Position numbers and translations under genes: made by a program
NCBI GenBank assembly: GCA_022316685.1
Contig: JAKJHU010000023.1
Span: 3,087,192 to 3,151,191 of the forward strand
DNA from: Progne subis subis
Lineage: Eukaryota > Chordata > Aves > Passeriformes > Hirundinidae
Direction of reading: 5' to 3'
DNA: 64,000 nt
The notes under the pieces: generated by a model
The model's input: only the letters and a program-made list of their open reading frames with translations
What the model was told of the DNA's origin: nothing
The model's database searches: none
Shown here: positions 1-12,935 of the stretch, in pieces
Layout: each line of letters begins with the position of its first letter
How positions within the stretch are numbered: the stretch's first letter is position 1

Positions 1-1288
1 CTCTAATTTCTGATGATTTTTCTCATCCTTCCCTTTACCAATAGCTTTACCAAGTTATTAAAGATGCCAGCTACCTAACACAAAATAAAAGATAAACAAT
101 TTATTGAAAAAAAGAAAAGGAAATAGCCAATTTTACTTGATATTGCAGCCTTACATTCTTTCAAAATTTCTGTGATGCCCAGAAAGATACAAATATTCCT
201 TAATACTGACTTGGGAGCCATCCACATTGTCCTGATCTATAAGTTTCCTGCCTCTTACTGGTTTTCAGAAATTTCTCTGCTCTTTTGAGGTTCTTGAGGC
301 CAGCATTCATACCTTTATGGAAATATACTTATTTGGCCTGTGGCCACTGTTTTTGGTGTTGTTTAGTGGTTACTGAAATCACTTAATTTTTTTCCTTTTT
401 GTGTAATCAAATCCAAGAGATTGTCTTGTTTCACTGAAAGTGTTACGTAAACCCATGTTTGTTATTAAGTGATTTTACCATTTGAGAAAATTAGTCATAT
501 AATATTTACAGACCTCATTTGGAAAGAGAGGATTTTGGCAGTGTTGCCAATATAGCCCCAGTTCTCAAATATCAAATGGTGCTTTGAGGAAAATACCTTT
601 CTTTACCTTTAATTTCTGTTTTCCTCCTTTGTGGTTATTCTGCTACCCGTTTGTCTAGTTTTATATCCAGCTTTTGTGTATTGTGTCATTGTGCTTACAG
701 TCACACATATTTGTGTATTTCATTTTATTGTATTCACACATCAGTGCTCTTTTATGCTGCAGTAGCAACAAACATCTGCAGAGAAATATTTGTTCACTGT
801 TGTACCAAATGCTGTATTTTCTGCTTCCTTCCTGTTTAGGATCACAGACCAGCTGAGGCAGGAAGGATCACAACACCTGTGAAGATCTCTGATCCAAGTA
901 TCTGCTCAAAGTCGAGTCTGTGAGAGCAGGTTGCTCAGGACAGTCTCCATTTGGTTTTGAGCATCTTCAAGGCTGGAGCAGAGTGGAAGGATCAGCTCTC
1001 TGAAACTCTACACAATGCTCTACCTAATGCAGCACAAGATAATATTTGCCTTCTTTTTACAATGACACATTGCTGGCTTGTAATTTAATTTTTTACATTT
1101 AAAATGCTCTATCTTATTTCTAAATCTTTGTATTGTTTCTGTCTCAGTTCTTCCTGAATATGTATATACATCTTCAATATATTCCCTAAGCACCACATCA
1201 AACATACACTTTTCATTAACTCAACAGGTTCCATCTTAACATAAATATGTTTGTTTTCTTCAGAAACTACACTGGATCCTTTTCTCTG

Positions 1289-1289
1289 A

Positions 1290-1328
<39 letters not shown>
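1289..1328. repeat. (AT)n followed by a T run
   Basis: About 12 AT units run directly into a run of about 17 T. Confidence 0.9.
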
Positions 1329-2125
1329 AAGCTCTTACTCATGTAACTAAACAACCTTTTCCTACCAGTCTTCTTTGCTAAATCTTGGTTGCAGCCTCCA
1401 TCTGAAAAAGCTTCCCTGGTTCTCCTTGCCTGTGTAATTGCTCAATTTCATGATTTTCTGCCTCTTTCCAGCAACTACCTCTTTCAAAAAAATCAACTCA
1501 GTGACCCTTTGCTTTCAATCTGCTTTTCAGAAAGTTTTCCATTAAAACATTCCTCCCTCTCACTTTGTTTGGCAGGTCTTACACCCCTGGATAATGCTCA
1601 GCAGCAGCAAACTGTGCTGAGCATCATTTCTTAGCAGATGTAACTAGTGATTTGTCCACACTTGTTCCAGACCCTCACATCTTCTGCTTTTCCTGTTTTT
1701 CTTTACTCATGGCATGGTTGCCCAGGATTACCTAACTCAACAAAACCCCTGTGTGCAGTGACGGCTTCTGGTTTGCATGGACCAAAGTGCAGGAGGGTTT
1801 TCTATCATTATTTTCTTAAAAGTACTCAGCAGATCAATTGCTTATTCTATTGCTACTTTCTGACAAAATTTTCAAATTAATGTTCCTGACACAGAATTTA
1901 GAATAACTAAAAGTTGACTGCTGGAAAGAGGAAAGAATAAGCAAGTAAGGAATGTAAAAATCGGAGTCAAATTGAGTGCCTGTATTTGAGGAAAAAAAAC
2001 TATGAAAATCACTCAGTTATCACAGGATGTCTCTACTTAGAAATTATGGACATGTGCCAATGCACCTAAAGAAACTGCTGTAACACTTTCTGCATTTCTG
2101 CAATTTTTTGTGGTATTTTGATACA

Positions 2126-2221
2126 CTAACAAAAACAAACACAAACAACTCCCCCCAAAACAAACAAAAAACAACCAAAACAACAAAAAAGCCTCACAAA
2201 AAAACCCACAAAAAACCCCCC
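2126..2221 (+). repeat. A/C-rich tract
   Basis: Irregular AAAC, AACAA and CCCC words run with few other bases. It has the same style as the tracts at 34435 and 42009. Confidence 0.8.
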
Positions 2222-3295
2222 TTCTTAGTAGCCTGACTGCCTTCAATTTTGTTGAACACAGATGTGTAGTAAAAGAAAACTAAAAAGAAAGCCCTCATCT
2301 ATTGCTCAGTCCTGTTTTACAGATAACAGCTCTTTGCCTGATCGTAAATCCTGTCCACTAGTGAGTAGTTGTCACTGAACCAAGAAGTACATTAGCATCT
2401 GGGTGCATGATTTATTTTTAACAAAGACCCAATGCAAGCATTAGAATTAGGGTATGTATCATAAGACAGGACTTTGTATAGGTAGGCAGTCCTTCAGACA
2501 ATCTTTATTGTTCTTGGAAATGACATTTGAAACTTATTATAATAAAATTAACCAGTTCTTCCCCAGGAATATCCTGTTTTATCATAGAAGGTGTGTGTAG
2601 CCACAGAAGGAATCTGGCATAAAGCCAAGAAAAAAACTGCAAACACTGTAGTGCACTTGTCCTGCAGAAATGAATAGTCTTCCTTGTCTTCAAGGTGCAG
2701 CCTGGTGAAAGAACAAGCTCCTCTTATCAGCTGGGATTTGCTGAGGCTTAGAGTTTATTAGATCTAGAGACCTGCTGAGAAGGGAATCATGAGCTCACTC
2801 AGAGGCAAGAAAGCTGAAAAAGATTCTTGTGAAAAGAAGGTCAGGTTCTGTCAAAACTGGTAAAAACACTTCAGCTATGCTGCTCTCTCCCTAGGATGGT
2901 GTGGGCTACTGGAATCCCTACTTTAGACGCTGCATCTGCAAAAAGACTCCTTCAACAAAAGGTGGAGGCAGCAAAAATACTTCCTTCCCAAACTACTGGT
3001 TAGTTTTATCAGTCATCCAGTGGTACAGCTTTCTGATAGGTAGGATGCAATTAGCTTCTGCTTAATTATGTGAGCATATTTGGGTAATCATTTCAGACTT
3101 TTGAAGCCAAGAATGCAGTGCAATATCCCTGGCTAGGATGGTAGGAAGTAATCTGACACAGTCAGGAACTCAAGCCTTTTTTTATTCTGTAGGAGATGCC
3201 TTGGGTTCAGGGATTTGGGGTTGCTGTTTTATTTGTGTGATACCTAAAATACTAATTTTTGAATTTTTGTCACTTCTATTTGCTATGCACATTCA

Positions 3296-3300
<5 letters not shown>

Positions 3301-3330
<30 letters not shown>
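3301..3330. repeat. (AT)15 microsatellite
   Basis: Thirty bases of perfect AT repeat. Confidence 0.95.
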
Positions 3331-3333
<3 letters not shown>

Positions 3334-4041
3334 CATTGCTGAACTGATTTATGTGAATTTCAAGCATTTAAAGAAGTTTTCAATGTATGAAAACAATTAA
3401 TAAATCTAAAACTGAGATAAACCACCAAGCCTTCAGTGTATATTGACATCTTTTGAAAATTTAAATACTTACAGAGGGATGTTGCATCTTGAGCAAAACT
3501 CAACCCTCCCTCCCCAAAAAAAGGTAATTGCTAAACTTCCTCTCTAAAAACACTTTTAAAGGCATGATGAGGCCTACCAGAACAAAAATTCTGTGAAAGG
3601 ATCAGAACTCAAGCGTGCATCCTGAGAAGCTTAAAAACTACTCCAGAAGAGCGTCTAACAAGATCTGGAAGGTGCAAACATGAGTTATAGGTGCTGATAA
3701 AGCCTTTTGCTGTGCTGGGTGGTGAGCTGGGAAATAATATGCTTCATTGCTTGAGGAGTAGTTGTGGTTTGCACTCTCCCCAGTGTGCTGAGAGTCAGGC
3801 ATCTGAAATGCATCAGACCCTGGGGTATTTCAGTCAGCAGCACAGAGCAAGCCATGCAGAGTATCTGTGGCGTGCATCAGGATTTCAGTAAATATATTTC
3901 TATGTATCTGCACCCTGTAGACCACATAGTATGCATGTTGTATTTGAGGATGCTAAAAAGTAGATGGCATATAGATCTAGATATTCTTGATTGTTGGTTT
4001 AAGACCATCCATTTTTAAGTTATCATGGTACTAGTCAGGAG

Positions 4042-4096
<55 letters not shown>

Positions 4097-4121
4097 AAAA
4101 AGAGAGAGAGAGAGAGAGAGA
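4042..4121. repeat. A53 run followed by (AG)n
   Basis: An unbroken run of about 53 A, then GAAAAAA, then nine or ten AG units. It ends 230 bases before the first LTR and is not joined to a recognisable retroposon. Confidence 0.9.
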
Positions 4122-4350
4122 TAAGAGAATTAAAAAAAATGAGAATAAAAAAAAAAGAAGTTTTTGGCATCTGGCCAGACACAGACAATGGAAAGAGGGC
4201 AGCTTGCCCAGCTTGCTGTCTTCTGATGCTTTACAGGCCGCTTGTGATTCATGCTCTGCAGTGCTTAAAGGCTTATGTGCCCATGTGTGGTTATGTATGG
4301 AAACCTCAGGATAGTCTCTGCTATCACTGGGATCATGTGCACAATAATGT

Positions 4351-4355
4351 ACTTT
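4351..4355. other. Target site duplication, left (ACTTT)
   Basis: ACTTT lies directly before the TG of the LTR. The identical ACTTT at 6638-6642 follows its terminal CA. Confidence 0.85.
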
Positions 4356-6637
4356 TGTCAGGAGTTGGCACAGGATTTTAGTTATGAAGAAATGTGGAAT
4401 GTATTTCCCTGTTAGGACCTTGGAATTGCTTTAGGAAGGACAGGGACCTATCAGGATAGTTTGGGATATTGGCATCTGTTTTGACCACTGAGAGTGTCAA
4501 ATGTAACTTTGGGAAGTACCCATATTAAAAACCCTGATTCCCTGCGGGTCTCTCTCTTGCTTTTGTGTCAGTCACCAGGTAACATCGTGGGCAGCAGAGG
4601 AGGGCCCGGCTCAGGTCCCACTGCCCTTGGGTGGCTGGGCTGGGCTGGGCCGGCCAGGCCTCTGGGAGCCGCTGCCCGCACGGGGAGAGACCAGGGCCGG
4701 CTGAGCCCCTTTTCCCCGGCTGAGCCCTTTTCCCTGGCTGAGCCCCTTTTCCCTGGCTGAGCCCTTTTCCCTGGCTGAGCCCCTTTTCCCCGGCTGAGCC
4801 CCTTTTCCCTGGCTGAGCCCTTTTCCCTGGCTGAGCCCCTTTTCCCCGGCTGAGCCCCTTTTCCCTGGCTGAGCCCTTTTCCCTGGCTGAGCCCCCTTTC
4901 CCCTGGCTGATCCCCCTTTTCCCTGGCTGAGCCCCCTTTCTCCTGGCTGAGCCCCTTTTCCCTGGCTGAGCCCCCTTTCCCCTGGCTGAGCCCCTTTTCC
5001 CTGGCTGAGCCCTTTCCCCTGGCTGAGCCCTTTCCCCTGGCTGAGCCCCCTTTCCCCTGGCTGAGCCCTTTCCCCTGGCTGAGCCCCTTTCCCCTGGCTG
5101 AGCCCTTTCCCCTGGCTGAGCCCCTTTTCCCCTGGCTGAGCCCTTTTCCCTGGCTGATCCCCCTTTTCCCTGGCTGAGCCCTTTCCCCTGGCTGAGCCCC
5201 TTTCCCCTGGCTGATCCCCCTTTTCCCTGGCTGAGCCCTTTTCCCTGGCTGAGCCCTTTCCCCTGGCTGAGCCCCTTTTCCCTGGCTGAGCCCCCTTTCC
5301 CTGGCTGAGCCCTTTTCCCTGGCTGAGCCCCCTTTCCCCTGGCTGAGCCCCTTTCCCCTGGCTGAGCCCCTTTCCCTGGCTGAGCCCTTTTCCCTGGCTG
5401 AGCCCTTTTCCCTGGCTGAGCCCCTTTCCCCTGGCTGAGCCCCTTTCCCCTGGCTGAGCCCCTTTTCCCCTGGCTGAGCCCCTTTCCCCTGGCTGATCCC
5501 CTTTCCCACGGCAGTGCTGGCCACATGCCCGGGGCCGCAGCAGAGGGGGCCAGGCCATGGCCCGGCTTGCTGGCCGCTGGCAGTGGAGAAAGAAGGCCTG
5601 CAGCTTTGTGGCAGCCCCGAGCCCGGGATGAGAATGAGGGGTGGGAAGGAGGACATCCACCAGCCTCCCCCATCGGCACAGCTTTGCATCTCTGCAGCCT
5701 GGGGCAGAGAGCACATGGCCACTGCAGGCCTGGGCAGATTTAACCTTTTCCTGGGAACATGAAGCTTCCAAGGACTAACCCTTCCCTGAGAAAGAGAAGA
5801 AAGAGACAGAGTGGACACAGAAAGGATACTGCATGAAGTCAGTGGGGCAAGAGTGAAAGAACTGATAATATTATTGGACAATGGGATTGAGGAAGTGGGC
5901 ATTTTTAACCAGACTTCTCTGGGGTAAACTATGGAGAAATGGACTGTTACTTGTAATATCTTAATGTTGTTTAGGGGAGTGCTGATTCTAATCAAAACTG
6001 GGGACTGATATGATTGAGATTTAAGCAAGAATCTAAAAGCCCTCACTTCTGGGGGAAATGGAGGTCTTTATTTCTTTTGAGATAGAGATGATTTTAGAGG
6101 TAGAAGAAGAGAATCCTTGCTTTATACTAGAAGAAGCATTCTTAAACAGTACCCTAGATACACCGAGAGGCCCATGAGTAGCCAAGGGAAAGGCTGCTAA
6201 TGGGTGGAACTGCACAATCTGCAAAAATTACAGGCAGTTGCAGATTTGTGACATTGAGAGCCACTAGATTGTTATAGCCTTGTGGCGAGTGTCTCCATAG
6301 GACTCTAGAGAGACTCCTCTCCCAAAGTGATGAAGGATTATGTTTAAATGGTGAAACTGACTGAAAATCACAGGTTGTGTCTCTCTGTGTTATTTTGTAA
6401 GAAAATTAACAGTTTGCAGGGGGAGGGAAGAGTGTTTTGGAGTTTCATTCTGTTTTATCTTAGTTTTTTCTCAACTTTCTTTTTTCCATCCTTTTAGTGT
6501 GCGTCAATAAAACAATTTGTTTAAGTTTAAGCCTGCTTTGCTTTTTCTCCTGATCTTGTCCCACAAAAAGAGAATAAACACTAAAACCACTGCACTAAAT
6601 TTGGCAACCAAAATTTAGCAAATATAAAACCACTACA
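4356..6637 (+). mobile_element. Solo LTR of an avian endogenous retrovirus (copy 1), expanded by a minisatellite
   Basis: The block starts TGTCAGGAGTTGGCACAG and ends AAAACCACTACA, giving the TG...CA termini of an LTR. It is flanked on both sides by ACTTT (4351-4355 and 6638-6642). A 5-bp target duplication suits class III (ERVL-like) and some other groups. AATAAA at 6506-6511 sets the plus orientation. The length is 2282 bp because 4699-5508 is a tandem array; without it the LTR would be near 1.5 kb. There is no internal retroviral gene, so this is a recombined solo LTR. The same family recurs inverted at 58281-59917, where the outer and 3' portions align closely. Confidence 0.9.
4699..5508. 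repeat. GC-rich minisatellite of about 43 units inside the LTR
   Basis: The unit on the plus strand is GGCTGAGCCCCTTTTCCCCT with length variants of 18-21 bases. I counted 43 occurrences of GGCTGA, at a mean spacing near 19 bases. Four units carry GGCTGAT in place of GGCTGAG. On the minus strand each unit supplies two G runs (GGGGAAAAGGGG), so the array is guanine-rich there. Unit lengths drift and few units contain stops, which leaves long open frames on the minus strand. The related LTR at 58281-59917 has no such array. Confidence 0.95.
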
Positions 6638-6642
6638 ACTTT
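6638..6642. other. Target site duplication, right (ACTTT)
   Basis: This is the partner of the left ACTTT. Together they show that the whole 2.3 kb block, minisatellite included, sits inside one retroviral insertion. Confidence 0.85.
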
Positions 6643-8157
6643 GTCCAGGATATACCAGTGCATTATTTGTGGCCATTTATAAAAAAGAATATGGGCAGAA
6701 CAATTTGACTACTAAAGGTAAATAAGGGGTTATGAATGAAGAGAAGTTGAGACTGAAGGGGAAGATTTCTGAACTGTGACAAGATCAATCTTCTTGTTCA
6801 TGTACATTAGTGAGAGAAGAAAAACAGAAAAGAACTGAAATGAACTGAAAAGACTTCACTAATTGGCTACTTGTTACTACAAAAAAACTAGTGATGGGAA
6901 CATAACGTATATCAACTTCAATATCCTATATCCAATACTGTTATCTCTTCCTAAAGCAAACTCTCCTTGACCTTGGAGATTTTATCAGAGGGTGCAATGT
7001 TCTTGCTTATAATTTTCTCATATCAAAGGTCTTGCTTATGTTTCCTTGATTTGCACATTGATCGAACTTGTAGAGACGTCTGCATATAACTAAATGTTTG
7101 TGTGATCCACAAAGGAGAAAAGAAATTTAACACTTAGTAGTTAACTAAAAGATTTAGTGGTCGCTTGGGTGATGAAACAATTGCTTCAGTTTGAAGTATC
7201 ATGCTCAGGGTGTAGAACTTGATGGATGTTAAGTATATCAAAGGTGCTGTGCTCCCTGAGTTCCTGGACTTGAGGCTCTGAGCCTCAAGGACAGTCAGAC
7301 TTCTCATTGCTGTGGGGGCAATCACTGGCCATGGGTAGCTGGAAAAGGCAAATACAGTTTTGGTGGGCAACAAAGCTCCTTCACCTTTTCTAGAATGTGT
7401 GTATCTCTGTGTATCCATGGTCTTTTTTTCCTCCTTGGAAATGCATGGCTGAGAGAATGATGTCACAACCACATTTTTTCCACACAACAGGTAAAGGGCT
7501 TAATCCAGGAGACTCCATTTGGCCTGAGATATCTCAAAACCAGACCAAAACCAGACTAGTATGGCACTCATTTGGAAGATGGGAATTCTCATATTTTACC
7601 TAGAAAATTCTACTGATCTATTTTCTGCTACCAGCAACGAAGGAAGAAGAAAGATAACTGCATGATGAAGGTTCTTCCCTGTTTTATGACGGCTGATTTA
7701 CTCAAATAATTGATTATACTGGTGCAATTAATGCATTGAAAACTGGGTTTTCAGGTCAAAACAAGTTAAACTTTCACATATACAGGAAAGCTTGAAATAT
7801 ATCTGATTTTGCTGCTGTAAGGAAAATAAATCATTCAGGACTTGTTTTTTATGATGGAGTGCTGGATAACATGCTTTTTTCCTTCCTATAAAATCTTTCC
7901 TACCAAAGATCAAAAGGTTTAAAAATATCCCCTTTGTCCTATTGCACAAAGTACTTATAAACTAGGTAGTAATCTTAGCGGTATCTTTAACCTTTTAAAT
8001 TTCAAAATTCATGGTTAAAGGTATAGACATACCAAATAAGAATAGAGCTAAAATAGTTTGATAACCAGAAAGAGCTTACTGTGTACATACCTGCTTGAGT
8101 ATATGAACAGGAAAATTGATTTGTTTTATGCACTTATTCCTACTATTAAATGCAACC

Positions 8158-8184
8158 AAAAAAAAAAAAAAAAAAAAAAAAAAA
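8158..8184. repeat. A run
   Basis: About 27 consecutive A bases. Confidence 0.9.
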
Positions 8185-8491
8185 GGGATACTGTCTTATC
8201 AAAAGATTCCAATTTAGCACTTCTAAAATATAAGCATTTTACCTGCAAATGACGGGCAGCTGCCTTTGCACTGTCTGACCAAACAGGCCAGGCTAAGCAG
8301 AGGCCAACCAAAGCAGAGTGAGGGCAAACAACTGGCACATTTGTCTTGAAGACAAACTCTTGAGTTGAAATAAAATACTAAAGATCAGAACTACTTAGGA
8401 TCAAAATTAAAGCAATTTCCTCAAGGAAATTCCTTGTGAGTAGAATAATGTGGTAGAGAAGGAAACATGGTAATTTACTTGAAACGTTTTT

Positions 8492-8492
8492 C

Positions 8493-8523
<31 letters not shown>

Positions 8524-8536
8524 GGGTGGGGGTGGA
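8492..8536. repeat. T run abutting a G-rich run
   Basis: Eighteen T are followed at once by ten G and then AGGGGGTGGGGGTGG. The G runs could form a four-stranded structure. Confidence 0.9.
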
Positions 8537-9285
8537 TAGGGATACACAGTCTTGATGCATTGGGCTTGCTGTAGTGAATTACACTGACAAAAAATAATTT
8601 GGCATGGCCTCAGACAATCTGAGCTACATTTACAGATGAAGAGAGTGACTGGAAGATTCCCTAAGGTGCTGAAGCTTTCTTTTCTCTCGCATCTGTTTCA
8701 CTGGGCATGGGAGGCACAGTGCACGTGGGGATCTTTGCAAAGGGGGTCAGGTGCTGCTGTATTGTACTCAGCTCATTCAGATCTGGATCTGGCCATCAGA
8801 GTGCTGCACTCAGGGCAGGATAGCTCTTCCAAAGTCAGGAGCAAATGTAGAAAAGGTCACTAGAATAAGTGGGTGTCCTGAAAGCCTAAACTGTCAAGAT
8901 GGTAATGTGCAATTTCAGTGACAAGAAATTACAGTTTTATATTTCCTTTCCATAGGTACACAAAGCTACTGTTCAGAAATGCAGGCGTTTGAGGCCCTCT
9001 AGAAAACTGAAAACATTCCACATGCACTACAAAAAAGGGTCACTTATTTTATCCAAATCTAAGTGTCTGAAGATAAATCTTAAATCCATACTTAGGTAAA
9101 TCTATGATAGTAGATTGATTTTACGGTGGTTCTGGATGGCTGTGCTATTCTGGCAGTAGAAACACTTATACTTTAAAATACCTGTCCATTTATATCTTCC
9201 TGGTTTTGCATGGATTTTGATTATTAAAAAGATATTTTGAAAACTCTCAGAGCACCTTTACAGAAATGCTTTTTTATACTACCAC

Positions 9286-9307
9286 TTTTTTTTTTTTTTT
9301 TTTTTTT
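9286..9307. repeat. T run
   Basis: Twenty-two consecutive T bases. Confidence 0.9.
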
Positions 9308-12300
9308 GTCCTCCCAACAGTCTAACTAGAAATATTGAGCTTCTGTGAATATAGAGCTCTCCGGATCTACAGAAGAGATAAAACCTCACAGAGATTTATT
9401 TCTTGCTTTCCTCGATACATTTAATCCAGGTAAGAAAACATGGGAAAAAAGTGTTGGGCCAGTATAAATGTGACAAGGCCTGGGATTGGTCCATAGTACA
9501 AATGAGTGATCAGAGAAAAAATTACAATAATGTTAACATTAATGTTAATGTTAAGCATAAAAGAGTTGGTCTGTTAGAACCGTAGCTTTGTTTCCACAGG
9601 GAGAACTTTTACAGCAAAGATACCTGATGAGACTTGTATTATATTGCCAGTATTGTCCAGTTTTTGTGCTGTTTAGATGCTGTTGATCCTAGCATGGCAT
9701 ATGACTGTGTACAATATTACTTGTTAAACTGTTGTATGAATTAGCTACAGATGCATAGGTAAGGACAGACTGACACTTGTACTTTTTTCATGCCTATGTC
9801 TAAGAAGACTTTGGAAGAAGTCTTTGATTTTTAGTCCCAATCATACGTTACATCATAGTGAAAATTTAGGAAAATTACATTAATAGAAGTATTGTTTCTG
9901 GCTGGCAGAGTTGGAGGCTTCTGAGAAAAACACATGGTACTGAATGAGGAAGTTAAAATTCACTGAGAACTAAAATACATTTCTAATATATTTCTCTTAT
10001 TATTGCAATATATGGATGCATAATTATACCTTTTAAAGCAAATTCTGTATGTCGTATTTGGATTAATTCAGAGTCCAGTTATGTGTTCCAAACAGTATTT
10101 GTCTTCAGCCCTTAAAGAATACTCCAACACCAATCTCAAAGCCATATTCGCTGTTCTCACATCTCACACTTGGTAGATGAATTCCTGCTTACCCCAGGTA
10201 TTTTCATCCACTACCCCTACTGAGGCAAACTTCCTGGGTATGGTACTGAGTGCTAAAACAGATGAGGCATAACTTTTGGATTTAGCTTTTGTCCTGACAA
10301 GTGTTGTCAAGTTTGCCAAAGCAAAGCCTGAGAAAGCAGCTGTGCTGTGGCTTGGTGGAAAATTAAATGTACAAGGGTCTGCAGACAACAAAGTAGGCCT
10401 GCTGTGCAGTGCATTACTTCTTTGGCACCTCACTCTTCCAACCTATTTGGCATGACAGTCTTGACATGTCCAGATGTCTTGCCGTGTCAGCTAAAAGGAG
10501 AGTGATGGCTGAAATGGGGTGCACTGTAAGCTGCCAACACAGGAACAGTTTCTCTAAGATTGTTCTGAGCATTTGACTTGCCAGGGCTTTTTTTCTTACA
10601 ACTGTCCATCTGCCTAGACTGTGTTGCAATCAGCTATTTTAACAGTACACAGTTTCACAATGAAGTTTCATTTGGACATAAAAGAGGAAGCAAGTTCAGC
10701 GTGTTGCAGTTCAGTCAGTTATAAAACCCCCTCATCTCCTAAGGGACTTTCTTTCTATACTTCTTTGCTATAGAGGATTAGAAGTAAAACAGATGTTATC
10801 TTAGAAGTGTAATTAAAAAGGAAATAAAAACAGAACATTGCATTTTGGGGTAGGACAGACTCACAGGAAGCTTCAAACTAGTTAGAAGACATCATTTTTT
10901 CTGTGCCTGCTCAGCTGCTGTATTTTTGGAGGTAAGAATTAAAATATACCGCACATTATATAAATGTATGAAAATGTTGCCCTTGCTTATCAAAGTGGTT
11001 TGGTTCTGTTTGTGTGGGACCACAGCTGATGGCTGGTAAAATGAGGACACACTTTTCTGCTTTGAATGCACATGTATTTGCAGAGTCTCATCTTCTGTCC
11101 ACAGACACCTTCTGCTACCTTAAGAAGTGATGAGAACATTTCTAAGGTGCCATCTTCACAACCATGACAAACTGTGGTTGCAATGAGACTTCAAAATGAA
11201 AATAATTTTTTTCCTTTGATACTTCTAAAGACTTCATAAAATCAGAATAAACAGGTTTTTCAGAATATTTTAAAAATGAGCCTTGCTAGTTGTGTTGCTT
11301 TTATCATGATTAGGATATTGTTATTGAAACTTCTGTGCATGTTACTGTATGTCTACGTAATGTCCTCCAGCTGGAGTACTCTATTTGTAGATTAAAAATA
11401 AAAATAGGCACCAAAATAGATGAATATGGGCATGATATTAAAAAGTTCACAAAAAGAAAGATGAGACTTCTTTGAAAACATGATGATTTAAAAAATTAAA
11501 AAAAAAAAAAAAGATTGTGTTTTTCCAGTTCTCAGTGAATTTCCTGGTTTGCTGCAAATTCACAGTTTGACTAGGGTATACATGCACAACATGCCTCCTA
11601 TCCCCTTGTTTTTATGCCCTAATGCAAATGTGACTAACATTTCAATGCCTTTTTGTGGACTATTTTGTTCACTCCTTCTGGGAAACACCTTCAGCCTTTT
11701 CTGTCTTTCTTGCTTTACCATTTAGACTTTTCATTTCTAGAAAGTGTATTCTCTTCTGTAAGAGTTCATGTGGATTTATTGCCTCTTTACTTCAAATGCT
11801 TAGATTCAAATTTTGCAGTACACGTAGTTCAGTCATAACAGCTAAAAATTCATTAAAATTAACACAGACATCCAGAGACATGAAATGATTTCCACCCCAG
11901 GAAGAAAATTATAAAAGTGTGGGGTAGAAATATTATGTAGTCAGGTCTTTTTTATGAATGTGGAGCCTGATTCTTTCCTGCCTCAGATTTCATGATGTTT
12001 ACAGCCGGGGATATGAGATGTAAAATGCCATCCAACCAGATTGATGGGGCCCTAAACCTTTGTATAGGCATAGATGATGAAGAAAAGAATGGAAAATTAT
12101 GAACCAGGCTTGGTTTGCATGAAGTTTCAAGGAACTTGAACTGATAAAACAAATTTGGGTGGAAAACTTTGAGAGCTCAAGAAGCTATATTTACCAACAG
12201 ACAGTTTTCATGATGTTTTTATGGGAGCTATGGAAGTTTTTATGTTTTTATGGAAGTTATATCCCCCCAACTCAAAGATACAACAGCACTCAGAAATACA

Positions 12301-12755
12301 CTGAGGATGTACTTGTTTCTAAGTGAAAGAAACTGAATGCCCCTGAAACTCATTGCCAGCCATTTAGCATGATCAAAAATTGGTAGGCATTTTTATGACA
12401 AGAGCATTCAGCAGTATGTTAGACTTCTTGGGGAAGATGTCTCCTCTCTTGCTTTCTTTAGCCTGTCCTTCCATCAGATTCCCTCATATTCTTGATATAC
12501 AGGATTATTCCCTCAAACCTACTTGTTTCCCTTGAACCAGCCCACATTCCCCCATGGGTGAGGTACTCCAGCCTTTCTGCATCTCTTCAATTGTTGACAT
12601 GTGAATAAAGAAGATGAGCAGGGCTTATGTTTTTTCTTGTGGGAAGACCAAAAGATCAGAGTGAAGCGAGATGTGAGGAAGAGACGAGAGTAGTTTGGCT
12701 CATGGTGACTGCTTAAAGAACCTCATGGTGCAGCTCTGTGGGCCACAGATCTTCC

Positions 12756-12757
<2 letters not shown>

Positions 12758-12807
<50 letters not shown>
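12758..12807. repeat. (AGC)n / CAG trinucleotide repeat, about 16 uninterrupted units
   Basis: Fifty bases of perfect AGC repeat. It lies 129 bases before a CR1 element and is not within any supported coding frame. The flanks GATCTTCCAG and GGAGAGGAAG show no coding signature. Confidence 0.95.
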
Positions 12808-12808
<1 letters not shown>

Positions 12809-12935
12809 GAGAGGAAGTGATAAATGTAGCGGGCAGCATTTGGATGCTTGTGCAAAACTATCCCCTGGGTATTCATCTTCTCCTCTGCTGTGGGCAAAGT
12901 GAGCCACTCCTACATCAAACAGCCACTGCTATTGT

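Larger units (their letters stand above)
1..4350. other. Intergenic, no gene recognised
   Basis: AT-rich sequence with only the simple repeats listed separately. Open frames are short and low in coding character. Confidence 0.6.
6643..12935. other. Intergenic, no gene recognised
   Basis: It holds homopolymer runs, the CAG tract near its end and unique AT-rich sequence. No exon, retroposon or LTR could be supported. Confidence 0.6.

Noticed and set aside
4568..6046. Antisense open frames of 384, 386 and 492 codons on the minus strand, rich in Gly, Lys, Ser, Gln
   Set aside because: They are translations of the LTR minisatellite in all three minus frames. The same repeat is read in shifting frames, so the length comes from lack of stops in the unit and not from a protein.
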